This document shows positions 13,064 through 27,100 of a stretch of 64,000 nucleotides of DNA, piece by piece. The stretch lies in NCBI GenBank assembly GCA_022605955.1, contig JAKCOZ010000005.1:31348950-31412949 (forward strand). Direction: 5' to 3'. Position 1 is the first letter of the stretch, and the number at the start of each line of letters is the position of its first letter. The notes under the pieces are model-generated. The model made no database searches and had not been told where the DNA came from. It saw only the letters and a list, made by a program, of their open reading frames with translations. Both the position numbers and the translations under genes were made by a program. Source of the stretch: Rallus limicola (lineage: Eukaryota > Chordata > Aves > Gruiformes > Rallidae).

Positions 13064-14779
13064 GTGAGTGATGCTTGCTTTAAAAACATCTCATGTGATT
13101 GCATTCTTCACAAGACACCTTTTTTAGTGCAGAACAAACACATCCATCTCAGTGTTTTCTTCTGACTGAAGATGCCATTCCTAGTCTTTACTGCCAGCAA
13201 GTGAAGCTTTTTTTTTTTTTCCACAAAGCATTGTATTCTATGGACAAAACTGATTAATAAGAAACTCATAATATATGTGTTCTGTTTGCTGGATATTTAA
13301 TCTCATCACATCTGATCCTGTCAAGTAATGAAAACATTGCCGAGTTGCTCAGTCCCTAACAGAACCGGGCCCAGAGACATATTTCACTGATTGTAAGTAT
13401 ATTTCAGGAAAAGTATTTTCTATGTAAGTAAGACTGGTTTTAATTAGCATCCCAGCAGTAGATGTGTATTTCACATAGAATGCCATGGGTATGTGATTAA
13501 TATACAATTCTGTGTTACTTGAATATAAGTAAAATGCATTAATTTGCTTTTATCTCAGGGAAATGATTCCTAAGAGGCAAAATAGCACTTTGCTTAAACC
13601 ATCCATTAAGTGGCATAAATTAGACAGGTTTTCTACAGCATAAAACTATATTACAAAGCAGTATCTACATTGAAACAATAAACCGTGGAGGGAACAAAAT
13701 AATCCCCACTCTAACACCATTGACTGTAATGGGTGAAATGGCTCAGCATGTTTTTTCTACTATCATAATGCTGAAGTCTGTATACTGCAGCTACTCTGAC
13801 AGCAATGATAACCTTATGTGTTGCATACACTCAAGAGCCATGAGAGTTGAGAACAAGTGACATATACATAGCTGACAATTTTTTAGGTTTATATCAAACA
13901 AATAAAAGGAAAAAAAACTTGACACTTACATGCTTCCTAGCAATTATCTGACTAATAGTGAAATACTTTTGACTTCTATTTGTTAAAGTTTCTTAACAAA
14001 AAATAACAGAAACTAATTCTCTTGCTCAGTTATGGTAGTGTAGTATAAAGATATACGAAACATTGTCAGAAACACTAGCAGCTCCTGGGTGAAAATACTG
14101 TTAGTATAAATGGGCCAAGAAATGGGGAATTAGCGAGGAGGATTCTGTGGATAAGTGAACCATCGAAAGTAATAATAATCTGTCATCTGCCTACCTTTAT
14201 CAAATGTTCTAAAGAAGGAGTGTTCTTCTGCCTGTTTGTTTTATTCGTTGTTTTGCTATAGGTATTGAGATAGAAATGGGACTTGAGGAAGGAACAAGAC
14301 ACTAAGAAGGAGATATTCAAAAGGCAGGCAGAAGAGCAGGGTTAGAAGCAAAGGAGTTTACTTGAGCCCTCAGTCCAGAGATGGGAACTGTGGGTATCTG
14401 AATTGTATTATCATCTAAAAAGGAGAAAGGGAAACAGGTAAGGGAAATGGCTTATTTGAGTCTAGTGAAAAGCAGAAGAGAAATGAAGAACATTTAGCAA
14501 AAACCCACAAAGGAATTAGAAAAAGAATCTAGAGAGCAGAAAAATCCAACATAGTGAGTTGTTAGGAATTTGATAAAGTGGAGTCAAAAGTAAAACAGAA
14601 ACTGGTAAAATAAAGATCATGAAAAAATATTAGAGATATTTCACTCAAATTAAAGGAAATAAAAGAATTAGTGAGTATCCAGAGTGAAACTGAATAGAAA
14701 ATGAAGGTAGGAGTTTTTTACATGAGAGGAAAGTCAAGAAACAAGACAGATACCACCTCAACAGTGGGAGATAAACAAC

Positions 14780-14870
14780 TGTCCTGGTTCTGGCCAGGCC
14801 AGAATTAACCTCCCCAAGCAGTCAGCACAGGTGAGCTGAGTTAGCCCAGGTGAACTGAGTTTAATATTCT
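14780..14870 (+). mobile_element. Possible LTR 5'-end fragment (avian ERV)
   Basis: The segment starts TGTCCTGGTTCTGGCCAGG and continues with 'cagaattaac', resembling the opening of common bird ERV LTRs (TGTCCTGGTTT.GGC..GGA.AGAGTTAA). The resemblance fades after about 50 bp. A 19-bp imperfect tandem duplication follows at about 14829-14866 (AGGTGAGCTGAGTTAGCCC, then AGGTGAACTGAGTTT). No 3' LTR end or target duplication was found. The call is weak and based on remembered family wording. Confidence 0.35.
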
Positions 14871-17246
14871 TTTCATGGTGATAATTCTGGGAAAGTAAGA
14901 AATGAGAAACAAAATAAGAAGTCAGCGGTGAAATAGGTGGGCTGTGTGAATGGGTTAGAAGGAATATGAGACTGAGGAATAAAAAAGATTTATAAACAAA
15001 GAAAATTTAAATAGTAAATCTTTTTAATTCTCTTAAGAAATACTAGTTATATTTTTGTGATAGCTCCATCTTCAGAATATTTATAGTCATAATACTAATG
15101 TATTACATCAGTTGCTACAGTAAACTGTTGGTTTGTGCTACACAAAATGTTTAATGAGCTGACCAACAGTAGACAAAACAGTTGAACTTTGGAGTTTCAA
15201 AACCAAATGTACTCATCGTTAGCCAGCAGCCAGACAAAAAAAATTAATTCTCAGAATTTTAGTTGCTAGAGACTCTGTTTGGTTGCTAGACTCTAGTTTA
15301 TAACTGCCAAAGAGAGATTGGACAGAATTTCAACAGGGCTTCCCTAAAAGGTAAAGTACCACAAAGATGATTAACTGCCTTTTTCATCTGCAAAACTTAT
15401 TGTTTTGTTGTAGTAAATATATATCTTCTATTGAACTTGGAGGAAAGCCAAGTTGCATTTGTGAGCTAGGTTAGAGAGTGCTGAATGGAAGTCCAAGTTA
15501 CTCAAGTGAAATCATATTAACTCCTCTTGCGTGTGGGCAGTTGCTGTGTGGAAGCAGTTTGCTGTTTGTAGCTGTAGCTACTTTAAACTGTTAGGAGCTA
15601 ATTAGAGCTTTGTGCTACTCTTGTGTTTCTGTTCGGGATTGCAATCTATCGGGAGTTGAGGCAGGATGAGGGAATTAGTATGACAGTTGGCTTGTTGTCC
15701 GGACACTTGGAACTTCACAGGGTACATCCTGCCTTGTTCCTGCTTTGCCTGACATAGTCTGGAGTTATTTGCTGGGCTGAGCTGACTTTCACTGGGCAGG
15801 GAGTGTATCATTCATTCTGCTGAGAAATGGCAGCCATTTAGAGCTACCCTGATGCTTATCTGATTTTAACTGTGGGTTTTTTTTGTTTAGAACCTCTCAT
15901 CATAGGCTTGTTTAAAGTATGTCAGTATCTAGAAGTTCGTCATGTTGATAAAAGTATCTGTATTCTCAAAATTTATAGATGCCCTGGCCACTGCAGGATT
16001 CAGGTTTCTTTGTCTTCCCTGTCCTGAGCTGGCATGTCCTACCCTTCCTTTTCACTCAATTCCTGTGCAGTCCTTTCTTGGGTAGGCACCAGGGCTGTTT
16101 CTTCTGCTTCCCTATCTCTCTGTATTTGATGGCGTGCCAGTCTTGGCACTAAAACAGTATCCCTTGGTAACAAGTATTTATTTGTGGTTGCCCACAAAAT
16201 ACTGTAATTTATGAAAACAAATAAGATGTTTTTATACCCTGATAGCATCTGACTCATTCACGGCATCTGACTTGCTGATAGTAAGTAAGATATCCCAAAT
16301 GATTATATTGCCTCATATAAGTACAAGAGTCACATCTTCTAATGTCGTCTTAATTTTTCTACTGGGGTCTTCCTTTGTCCAGGTTTTGCCCCTTATTACA
16401 TTCAGTCACTTAGCTGGGCCACTTAGTGCATTACAAAGGCATGCTGGAATTAACCACAAAAGGCTTTTAGGATTCTTTTGAATCATTTGACTTCATTGAT
16501 GGTTTTCAGCAGTGTTTAATTTTGCTCTACTTTTGCAATAGTGGGCACCACAGGCTTACAAATAATAAGATATTAACATGGACTACAAGCACCAACTCTA
16601 GTAAATTATCTTCTCATAAACCAAAGCTTATGTCTAGAATGTGAAATTATCAATAAGAATCCCTCCAGAAGGATGAGATGTAGTTAGATTCAGTAAAATA
16701 ATCTAGCTATAAAAAAATGTAGTATTCATACAATGAAAAAAATCCCAAAGATTACTTTTAAAAAACAGTAGGACACTTGTCTGTTACTGGAAGCAGTTCT
16801 AATCTATTTTAGTAAAAGAGGTTTTTATTTCCCCCATCTGGTTTTTTTGTTTTGTTTTTTTTTGTGGTAAATTCTTTTCCCCCAGATTTATCATTCTATA
16901 GTTTGCTGATATAATGTTATACGTCACCTAAATTTTAGCTTCAGAATTACACAGATGCCTTATAGTATGCCTAACAAGACCCTGCTGGCAATCATCTTAA
17001 AAGAAAAAGGAGTCTGTCTGGCAATCACAACAGCAATAACAACAGTCTTTAGTCAACCAAACCCAAAATTGCCATCTAAAATTCCTGCTCAACAGCTGGA
17101 GAATCTTAACTCACTATGTGCTTTCCTTAAGAGGATCTAAGTCCACTTGAAACACTGAACAGTTAAAAAAGGATTTGGGACAGACTCATGCCCACAAATT
17201 TACAATGGGTAAGTCAAAGTGGGAATATGTAAATAGTTTTATTCTC

Positions 17247-17267
17247 TTTTTTTTTTTTTTTTTTTTT
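17247..17267. repeat. 21-base poly-T run
   Basis: An uninterrupted homopolymer of 21 T. It could be the tail of a retroposed sequence on the minus strand, but no body is recognisable next to it. Confidence 0.95.
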
Positions 17268-17559
17268 GTTAGATCATTTCCTCAGCCAGTGGTATACCCA
17301 GTGTATGTTACGGGTTTAGCCTCAGGGGACGGCAGCTACAGATGTTCACAGTTTGGGGATGTCCTATCCAGGTCAGATATATCTGTAATGAAGGTTACAA
17401 TGAGGTTACCATGGAAAATCACTGTTCTGGGACTCTCTTACCAATACTGGAGTATTTAACACTCTTTTACTGTTGCAACTGAGAGAGAGAAAACTGGTTT
17501 CTAATGGATTTTAGTTCTTACACTTGCAATTCAGTATTCCTGCCTTTTTAATGACTGGA

Positions 17560-18141
17560 TGTGCTGGTTTTGGCTAGGACAGAGTCAATTTCTCTCACAG
17601 GAGCTTGCAGGGGGCTGTGGTTTGGATTATGCTGAGCACAGTGTTGATAACACAGGGATGTTTCCATCACTGCTGAGCAGTGCTTACACAGAGCCAAGGC
17701 CTTTGCTGCTTCTCATGCCCACCACCCCACCAGCCAGTGGACTGGGGGTAAACAAGGAGCTGAGGGAGGACACAGCTGTGACAGTTGACCCCAACTGACA
17801 AAAGGGGTATTCCATAGCATATGATGTCATGCTCAGAATATAAAGCTGGGAGAAGAAGAAGGAAAGGGGAGAATGTTGGGAATGATAACACTTGTCTTCT
17901 CAAATAACTGTTACACATGATGGAGCCCTGCTTTCCTGGGGATGACTGAACATCTGCCTGCCCATGGAAGTTGTTTTGCTTGCTTTGCATGCAGCTTTTG
18001 CTTTACCTGTTAAACTGCCTATCTCAGCCCAGGAGTTTTCTCATTTTTTTCTCTTCCAATTCTCTCCCACATCACACCAAGGAGGGAGTGGACGAGTGGC
18101 TGTGTGGTGCTTACTTGCTGGCTGTGGTTAAACCTAGAACA
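17560..18141 (+). mobile_element. Solo LTR of an avian ERV, copy 1 (582 bp)
   Basis: The element begins TGTGCTGGTTTTGGCTAGGA and ends 'ttaaacctagaaca', a TG...CA terminus. It is exactly as long (582 bp) as the related copy at 46894-47475. The flanks are CTGGA and CTTGA, probably a 5-bp target-site duplication with one mutation. Promoter-like motifs are visible: a CRE-like TGATGTCAT (17822-17830) and a TATAAAG box (17839-17845). The AATAAA present in copy 2 is missing here, the 'gtgaataaattcc' block being deleted. No retroviral internal genes flank it, so it is a solo LTR left by LTR-LTR recombination. The 5-bp duplication fits an ERVL-type (class III) element; the exact family name is not assigned. 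Confidence 0.9.
17822..17845 (+). promoter_or_regulatory. CRE-like site and TATA box of LTR copy 1
   Basis: TGATGTCAT lies nine bases before TATAAAG inside the LTR U3, in the same direction as AKAP6. The arrangement is that of a retroviral core promoter. Whether it is active is unknown. The region is missing in copy 2 and degraded in copy 3 (TATA-like 'tttatagc' read on the other strand). Confidence 0.55.
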
Positions 18142-21100
18142 CTTGAGAAACTGCTTTTTCTCCAGACTTCTCATTCATTGAATGAGAAAAAAGTCTGTTT
18201 TACAGAGCAGGCAGTCTCTTTTCTTAGTCAACAGAGAGGGCTAATTATTGAAGGGACAGTATTAGCCATGCTTTCAAGATGGAGATTTTGAGCTAAGGCA
18301 ATTTAGGCTAAGGTAGTGTAGTTGTTCCATTATCTTGAAAAATGTCTGAAATATTAATTTGTCTGATCAGTAAGTTCACTAGTAGGCTTCATGAAGAAAA
18401 AAACATTATTTCACTTGTTCTCCTGAGTCATTCCATGTATACACCGCACTGTATGTCCAGCAAAACCTTCATCTGTATTGGCTTGAAAGTATGCTGTACA
18501 TCCAGCCACATAATTGAAAATAATAAGGCTACAATAAATGGGATGGCCTTGGGGTATAACACCCAAGGGATTCAATTGGTGTCGCTTTGCATCAATGTCC
18601 ATGCATCATGGTAATTGAGGTAACATAACCAATTACCACATTTTAATTAGAGTTGTAAGGACTTGGGAAAATCTGCAATGGTGAGACAGCTCACTTTAAA
18701 AAAAACCCCAGCAACCCTCTCTCTTTTCCATGAGCTTGTTTCTTAGGAGTTAAAGAGCCTACTTACCACTTTAGGATTTTTTCCCGACCTCCTCTTGGTT
18801 TCATTCTTTATAATGCACTTTGAAAAACAAGTTGTTTAAAAATACTATATTGCTTCTGATCTGATATCTTTATCACTTTTCTCTATTTATGTCTTTCTGT
18901 GATTTTTCTGGAAAAGAAAACAGTTTTTAATAAAGCTGGGCATAGTGTGTCCCCTTCACTTCTCTATATTTAATATACTGGTACAATATTTTTTCAAGCT
19001 GTAGACTGACACTTGTTCCAAGCTTTAGAAAAATAATCAACCACTATAAAAATTCTGCTTTCAAAGGTAAAAAATAAATGTGTTATTGTTCAATTATTTG
19101 TTAGATAGCTTCACTAAACAAAAATGTGGTTCCTTATTCTTATCACAAAGCATTATTTTCTAAGGTGGGATCTAGCTAAAAATCTTGCATAAAATTGAAA
19201 AGTTTATCAGAAGTGCCTAAAACAGCAAAGTACTGAGTGATGATTAACTTAATTTAACCCTCACAAAGTAATTATTTAATGACATTTGTTTGAATCTTTA
19301 CTAATTGTTTTTTCACTAATCTATCACAAGTAATTTTTGTTTTGATATTAGACTTCTTCATTGCATAGGTGGGACAGTACAATCTTGATTGCTTGCATTT
19401 ATTTGTCAGTAATCTCGGTTTACTCGTACTTCAACACAGAAGACCACTCACTTTGGTGCTTCCTTAAAATATGTGGGTTTTCAAGTGAATGGACTTTTTA
19501 TTGTGGTGTCTGGTGTGTTGTGCCATCCTCATGCTTGAGATGCATGTCTTTTTGTGCTTCTATGTTACACTGTATGCCTGATGTACAACATGGAATAATT
19601 ATATCTACTACATCATTGGCAATGTGCAAACTCTGGATGATTTGGCAAAATTGAAGCTGGTAAAATCCTTCTTGTTGGCAGAAATTGCAGACTCAGTGGA
19701 CTTCCATAAAAATTAATTAAAAATTCAGATATGTGCTCTCCTGAGTGGTCACCTGCAGTGGTAGCTTTTTAGAGTGAATAGGGGGAAAAAAAAAATCAGA
19801 CATTTAATTCTTCCCACAGAGGTCTCTTCTCAATCCTCAGAGACTACAAAACTTTGTCATACCTAACAGTCTAGGGCAACAATCCAGAGGTGAAATATTC
19901 CATGCAATGTTACTAATTTGCTAAATTATTCAACTGTTTCCCTCACCTCTGGCAGATGTTGTTATGTTTTGCAAAATGATAGGAGGCCCAAGGGGTGCAT
20001 TCAAACTCATAACCCCAGCCAAACCAGAACAAATTCCAGTCCACCGAGAGAGCAAACCCTCAAAGGTGATCATCTGAGCTCACTGCCACCAAGGCAGACT
20101 TTTACCTGCTGCTCCGATTTTAATCACTTTATGGGACTTTTTAGTTGACTAACTGATTAGGCAGGAAAAGGCTAATGGTTAATCCAGACCCCAGAGACTA
20201 AGGCAACCTTATTCCACTATTCCATGATCTCTTCTGTTAAACCGTAGGAGACCTGAGCTCTCCCCCTGCAGAGGATGGAAATAAAAGTACATTTTCCTAA
20301 CTTTCTCTAGAGTCCCAAAAGATGATTTAGGAGTAGGCTGAAATGTTAGGGTTCAGAGCACCAATTCTACCTTGTTGCCTGAGTGACCTTTTTTCTTTTC
20401 TGTTAATGAAAAGGGAGCACTGCAAAGAAAAGTCTTCACATGTAGGACAGATTCAATATGGACAGTTCTAGCAATAGGCTTTCCTCTGGAGTCTCTTCCA
20501 GTGAAGGTTATTTTTGCCCCATAAGGTAAGCCACCTAGCACAGCAAGAGTAGTTCAGCATTCTTGCTCTTTCATCATTTTCTCTGCACTGAATTTTCCAG
20601 GCATACGCTCCCTGCCAATAGTGATGGTGTTAATTGCATACAAAATTGTAGTTTCCAGGTTGATGAAACCTACAAGAACATTTCTTGTAGCTTGTTCAAC
20701 CACAGTCCTACAGTAGCATGTGTCAATCACCGTGTACATCTACCAGAGTGAATATACTTCTCTGAGATTCACATTTCTCTTCTGTGACTCCTTGCTACTT
20801 CTGCAGACAGGTTTGGTTTGTTTGCCCTCTCCAGGGCAAGCAACAAACTTTGTAATGAGAGGTGAAAGCTATTTTTTGGTAGTTGGTATGAGCACAGGAA
20901 GGTAAATGAAATTACATTAAAAGTAAAGAGTTATTTTACTGATAAAATCAATTGCTGCAGTACTTAATTACTTCAATCCCCCTTTGTTTTATTTGTTTAC
21001 CTTGACAAAGCACACAACATTTCTGTGTGGTACCTGAAATTTACTTGCTTTTTTAGAAGACGGGTTTCTGTATGAGAATAGGAATGCTTCATAATGGCTG

Positions 21101-24100
21101 ATCATGGTTTTACACAAAAAGGCTAGAAAAGCAAAAGTAAATAAGGCAAATGTTTCCGAGTATTGTTTTCAAATCAAGCATGTTTGCTTGATCACGTATA
21201 ACTACTAGCCACAGCTCATACTATGGTTAAAAACTGATTTCAGGTATTCAAGGCAGAAAATTTCACGATTGCAGTGTTGCAAGTCTAGGTTCCTGGTGGT
21301 TCCATTAGCTCAAATCATAATGTCCGAATTGGGTATAAAATACTGTGTCTGTACTACTGGTTTTTAGAAGTATCCTGTGAGCAGTTTGTTTCAGTGACTG
21401 ACAAGGCTTCTCTTTAAATCACAGAGACTTCGAATTTTTTTTCTCTACTATGCTTTATTTTGTTAGGGGAAGAATCACATAAACCTGCTGGCACAGTGCC
21501 ACAGTTTTGTATATACATCTATTGTATTTACATTTAAAAGGGGTTCCTTCTTTGGACTTTTTTAACCTTTTCTGGTTACCGCAGTTATAATCTATTCAAA
21601 TATATAAATTTAGAGATATGGAAAAATAATGTATATTTGAACAAGTTGCTTAAACACTTTGAAATTTTCTCAGATATAGTAAAGCTGGTCAGCAGTGCTG
21701 AGGTACCCAGAGAGAAGCTGGAAATCATTCCTTCTGGGGATATACAGAGCCTCTGTTGTTCATCCACCTCTACTGGTGACTGTTTCAAACTGGTGCTGGT
21801 CTGGAGTTGGTTTCATAGCTGGTAGAAAGTTGGTAATAATTCTCTGCTGATCTACTTTTTTAAATGATTGACATTTACAAACCATCAAGAGATTTAGAAT
21901 GCCAGCAAGGCCCTCAGAAGTGCCAGTTTATCACATGGCTCTGTAATTCAATTTATGATCATGAAAACACTGTCATATCTCTCACAGGTCATAGTATTTG
22001 ACTCTGATTTGTGGCTTATCTAACATTTGTGATTTCTTTGCATTTATAGACAACTACAATATTAGTAAATCAACTTACCACATTTTTAAATAATAAATAT
22101 TCAGCATGTAATTAGAAAAATTCAATCCTATAAAATTGAGAAATGAGCTTTATAACTTTATAATGGGAAAAGTCAACATCACAATAGCAGGTTTAGGTCT
22201 TTGTAGCATGGTGTCATATATTCTACTAACTATCTCTTAATCTAGTCATTTTTTTTCCATGCTACAAACTAAATAATGACTGAAACAATGGGGATAAAGC
22301 ACTTTCCACAGCTTCCATAAAAAGATATTCCCTGTTCCTGAAACGTTCATTGGAACTGTAAGATGTTCAAAATCTTCAAGTGAATTCTGAGGATAATCAG
22401 TTTTAGTAGGAAAATATGTAATACTCAGAAATTAGAAGTAAATGTTTCCAGTGCATGTGGATGTTGAAACAACTGACAAACACCATTTCACTGGCAAAAC
22501 CAATTAATTAAAAAAGAAAAAGTGGGTAAGTTTTAATTTTAAAGGGCAAAAGACCTCACTCCTTGTCTAGGCTCTCAATTGTAGGGACAGATATTTAAAA
22601 GTTCTTAGCAGATAGCCACCCTCATTGGAGTGCCTTGTGTTCAGATTACAGGATGTAGTCAGTGTTTTATTCAGATGCCTAATATCTACTAATCATAAGT
22701 ACATGGCTCAAGCCAGCACTGTTTAAAACTTAAACTAGAGTTAAGGAAAACGTAAAAGTCACAAGCTTGTAATTTTTTTAATTAATATAATTAATGGCTT
22801 GTTGCACTGCTGCTCTAATGACCCCAGTTCTGCAAGGAATGGTATGTGAGTGTAACTGAAGCTAAGTTTCTATTCTAAGAGCTCTCAAACAAAATAATTT
22901 TTTGAAATAGAGGAAGAAACCATATTTTCTACCAGCTTGTACAGCAATCATTTCCATCTTCCCAGGGTCTGCCATTTTGCATGATAGGGTCCCAATCCTC
23001 CTCCCATTATGGAAATGTATTTTCAGGATCTTCAGTAAGAATATGTATAACCAGTGTTTCAGTTTCAATATTATAGGATATTCTAGCAGCTGCATCAGCT
23101 GTAAGATAACAGGAATACATAAAAATGCATGAAAATAAATAAGGTACAATTCTTCACTTTTTTTTCTTAATTCACAAAGTAAAAGGTGCCCAGTGAAATT
23201 ATCACGCAAGAAATTTAAAACAATCAAAAGGGAATAATATTTTCATGCTGTGCATAATAAAACTGGATGTGTTCCTACAGGATATCATGAACAGCAAAAA
23301 CACAAATGAGCTCAGTAAATTATTAGACAAATTAATAGAGGAGACATCAAATAATGCATCTTAAATTCCAACTCTGAAAGTCCCCAGAGGCTGGCTTCTC
23401 AAATCTGAGACTATTCCATGTGTTTGAGCATTTTTTTTTTAAACTTTTCCATAAACATTCCCCACTGGCCACTGCAGGAGAAGGATGCAGCTGAATGGAC
23501 TGTTCATCTCACTCAAAATGACAGATGCTTTTTGAAAGCACATGGACATGCAGATTTGAAGGCCTACCTATACTATATTTTTGTGTATAGAAAAGAAGTT
23601 TTAAGGAATGCCTAGAGGGTTTTCATTGCATTTAGGAGGGTTTTTTTCACTGTTTCCAAAGACTCGAATGTGGTCATTTAGGCAGTCTGCTTTCACCAGA
23701 AGAAAGCTTTTAAATCTGTACCTGCTTAACAGTTTTTCAAGATATTTTTAGCACGAATTTCTGTAAAATATACAGAAAATATAATGCATGCATCTACTTA
23801 ATATTTAAATATGTACATGCATTTATGTGTCAGAGGTACTATAACATACATTAAATAACAAAATGTAAATCATTAGCAATGATGATCTGAATTTCATTTC
23901 TTCTTACATATAAGACATTTGTGTCATCGTTGTAGCTCTAATCCATATTCAGGTCTTCGTGTTTGGTGTGCAGTAATATGTAAATTACCTAGCCAGCTGC
24001 ATTAAGCAGTGTTTGTTTATTCTATTTCTTTTGGCATAGCATATAACTGAATTTCTGCCAAAAATGTGGCTGCTTCAGGGAACACTGTTCTAGTAGAAGG

Positions 24101-27100
24101 AAGTTTTGAAAGGAAACGCACATCGTAAGTCTTTACTCCATGAAACAGTAAAATCAGAGTAAACTTTCTGTTCATAAATATATCTGTATTAATGTAAAAT
24201 AACGTGCTTGTAAAATACAATGAGCAAACTGAATCTTTTCAGAACGCTCTGTTTACATTGCCTTTGTAAACAAGTATACAATACTCAGAGGCAGTGATTT
24301 TTTCATGAAGGAAGGATGACTAAAACTGGTAAAACACGAAAATGGAAAGTTTAAGAGAAATGATTTTAAAATGGCATATTAATCTCCCCTAACAGATAGC
24401 ATTTAAATGCATTTTAAATTTAGAAAGCAGTGAAGTTTAAGTGTTAAAAAAATTGCATTAATGATGCATAGAGCTATCTACTTATGCTGGCAGTCCTTTC
24501 AGTCTTCCAGTCTGACACTTCCTTTTCTATCCAGCCAGCTAATTTCCCCTCTTTTGTGAGGAGTAACTGTTTTCACACTAGTGCTTACCCAGCAAGCCTC
24601 CTCATTGTTTCATGGTTAATTATCTTCTCCAGCTTCACCTTCTCCAGCGAAGGGAGAAAGACTGGGCCTCCCCACAGCTCTAATGAAAGCTAGGTTTTAG
24701 AGATGCTCTGTGTGAATAAATGCAGCGTCTGAACTAGCAACATAATAAATGAGTTCCTAAACTTTATGGAGTCACAGCTCATCCAGCAGGTTTACTGAAC
24801 AATGCAGAAAGATGCTTTACTTAAAAAGGGGGAGGAATATGGGTTCAATGTGAAACCAAATACCATAAACTGTTCCAAAATCTCTAAGCATTACACAAAA
24901 GGTGCATGTCAAGCATTCAGCGTCAGTACAAACCCGAGCTGCTGCTACAGGGCTTTAAGCTCTGTACTTTAAGGTTGTACATTAATAACATTTGTACTAA
25001 TAATGTTAGCACTAATAGCCCTGTGCCCCTCAGTTACTAAACCACTCTGTAAACTCTTAGTACTCATTCGACTTTTTGTGACTCACCAGCACTGAAAATA
25101 GTAGTGGTGGATAGATATAAATCTTCAGTTTATGCTCTAATCTGAGCCCAAGTTTAAACTGTGTAACATTTAAAATAAACTCTCCTTTAATAAAAGAAAG
25201 TTGAACAGTGGCAATAGTGAGTTTGTGATAATGAGGTACTCCCCATTGTAATTTTGTACTCAGCCAAACTAAAGTAGGAAAATATAAACCTCTCCCCATA
25301 ACAAGATACAGTTGTCCATTACTTTGTCATCTTCTAAGTGAATTTCTACAAAGTATGCTTACATTAAATCATTTCTCAAGCAACCAAACCAAAACGTGCA
25401 CATAACACAGGTACTCAAGACATTGCACAGGATTCATTCAACATACTAGATTACGCTGAGAATTCCAATCCTGTTTTTTTACAGCCAGCTCCATGGCTGT
25501 GCTGGCATCTGTTATGTACAAAGAAAACTATAAACATCATCACTTACCAGTGGTGGAGACAAGAAAAAAAAAAAAATCTGGAAGTTCAAGAATGAGATAA
25601 TCTTAGTGAAAGAGCTCTGCCCAGGGCCCTTTTACACTTAGAGAGAAGGCCAGTGTTTCTATTCTGTAACATTTGAAAAGCAGCTCTTTTTAGATATGTG
25701 CTGTGCAATGGCAAGGAGCAGTTGTATTGTTGGAGCCTTAAGGTGCTTGCTGTTGTAGTTTTGAATAATAGCCAGGAGAACCCTCTGACACTTATTGACA
25801 ACATTGGTGTTTAACTTTATGCTTGGAAATCCATAGGTAGGCTGACTGTGAAAGTACTTACAATATGTAGCATTCTTCAAGCTTTTGACTTCACAGTGCT
25901 TCCTTATTGACTCCCCTCTAGTCTATATACCAAATTTACAGATAGTGAATCAATGACTTCAGGAAGTGCCTGAACTGAGATTACAAAGCAAATGTGTTGA
26001 ATATTTAAATAGAGGTGAAAAAAGAGTCAGTTCTCTGATGACACAAATTAGGCAAATTTGGTAGTCTCTCAACTGCTTCACGAGGAGGAGAAACTCATGA
26101 TAGAGCCAGATATTCTTCATGCAATCCTGTTACTCATAAATAATAGATAAATTCTCCTGTTCCGGTATACAGGAAGAATCTTTATTTAGAAATTCAAGCC
26201 TCTCTCTCAGCTCTCCGTAAGAAAACTTTCTTTCTAGGTTTCTCCTAAGGTCAAGCTCCCAAGGGCTTATGTCCTATCCTTTTGTACCTTATATCTATCT
26301 GTTTCTATGGTGATTCTCACTCTTTAGTGTTTCTCACAAACATTCATTTCTGCTGAAACAAAGCTCTTAAAACCTTTTTGATTCCAGGTGTCCTTGTGTG
26401 CCTGTTGTAGGTTGGAGATGGCTATTGCATCTAGGGAACCCAATCATAGTGTCCATTGAGTTCTGGTTTAACTGACATTCCACCATTAAAGGACTACCAG
26501 TTCCAATGTAAATTATACTAAATTGAAAGCGTTTTTAACCAGTACATGAGCTCCTGAATAGAACAAAGACAAAACAGCAGTGATTTTATTGTGCCGCTGT
26601 AACTTTGCCAGTACAACTTTGTTCACGGGCATCTGAATGCAGAACACAATGGGTTTGCCATCAGCACTGGTGCTCCAGTAAAAGAACTACTGAAGCTCTG
26701 CACTGTAGACAAGCAATAGTTAAAACGATTTGAACACAGTCAGTTCCACAGATTTCCTGGGTTTGGTGGATTTTTTTATCTTAACTGTAAAGACTGATCT
26801 TTGATTGGGTCAAATGTGGAGACTCGGCATGGATGAACTCCCAGTAGCTTGTATGGGCATGAATCTGAGGTAGAGTGCCAGGATTTTCTCTTTTCTGAAC
26901 TAGGAGTGCATGGCAACATTTTGGATTTGGGTAAAGCTAGGAATGTTTTTTTAAGGGTTTCATAAAGGTCTTGTGTTGGATTCTTGCACAAAGAAAATCA
27001 TATATTCCTCTGAAGTAAAGGTGAGACCTAAATGGCATTCAAGGGCAAAAAATCCTGTCATGTAACCTCTTGACAGATGAAAAGAAAACTACAAAGCGGC

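Noticed and set aside
17175..18291. Several open frames of 79-107 codons on both strands around 17.2-18.3 kb
   Set aside because: Most lie in or across the solo LTR and their peptides do not match retroviral or host proteins.
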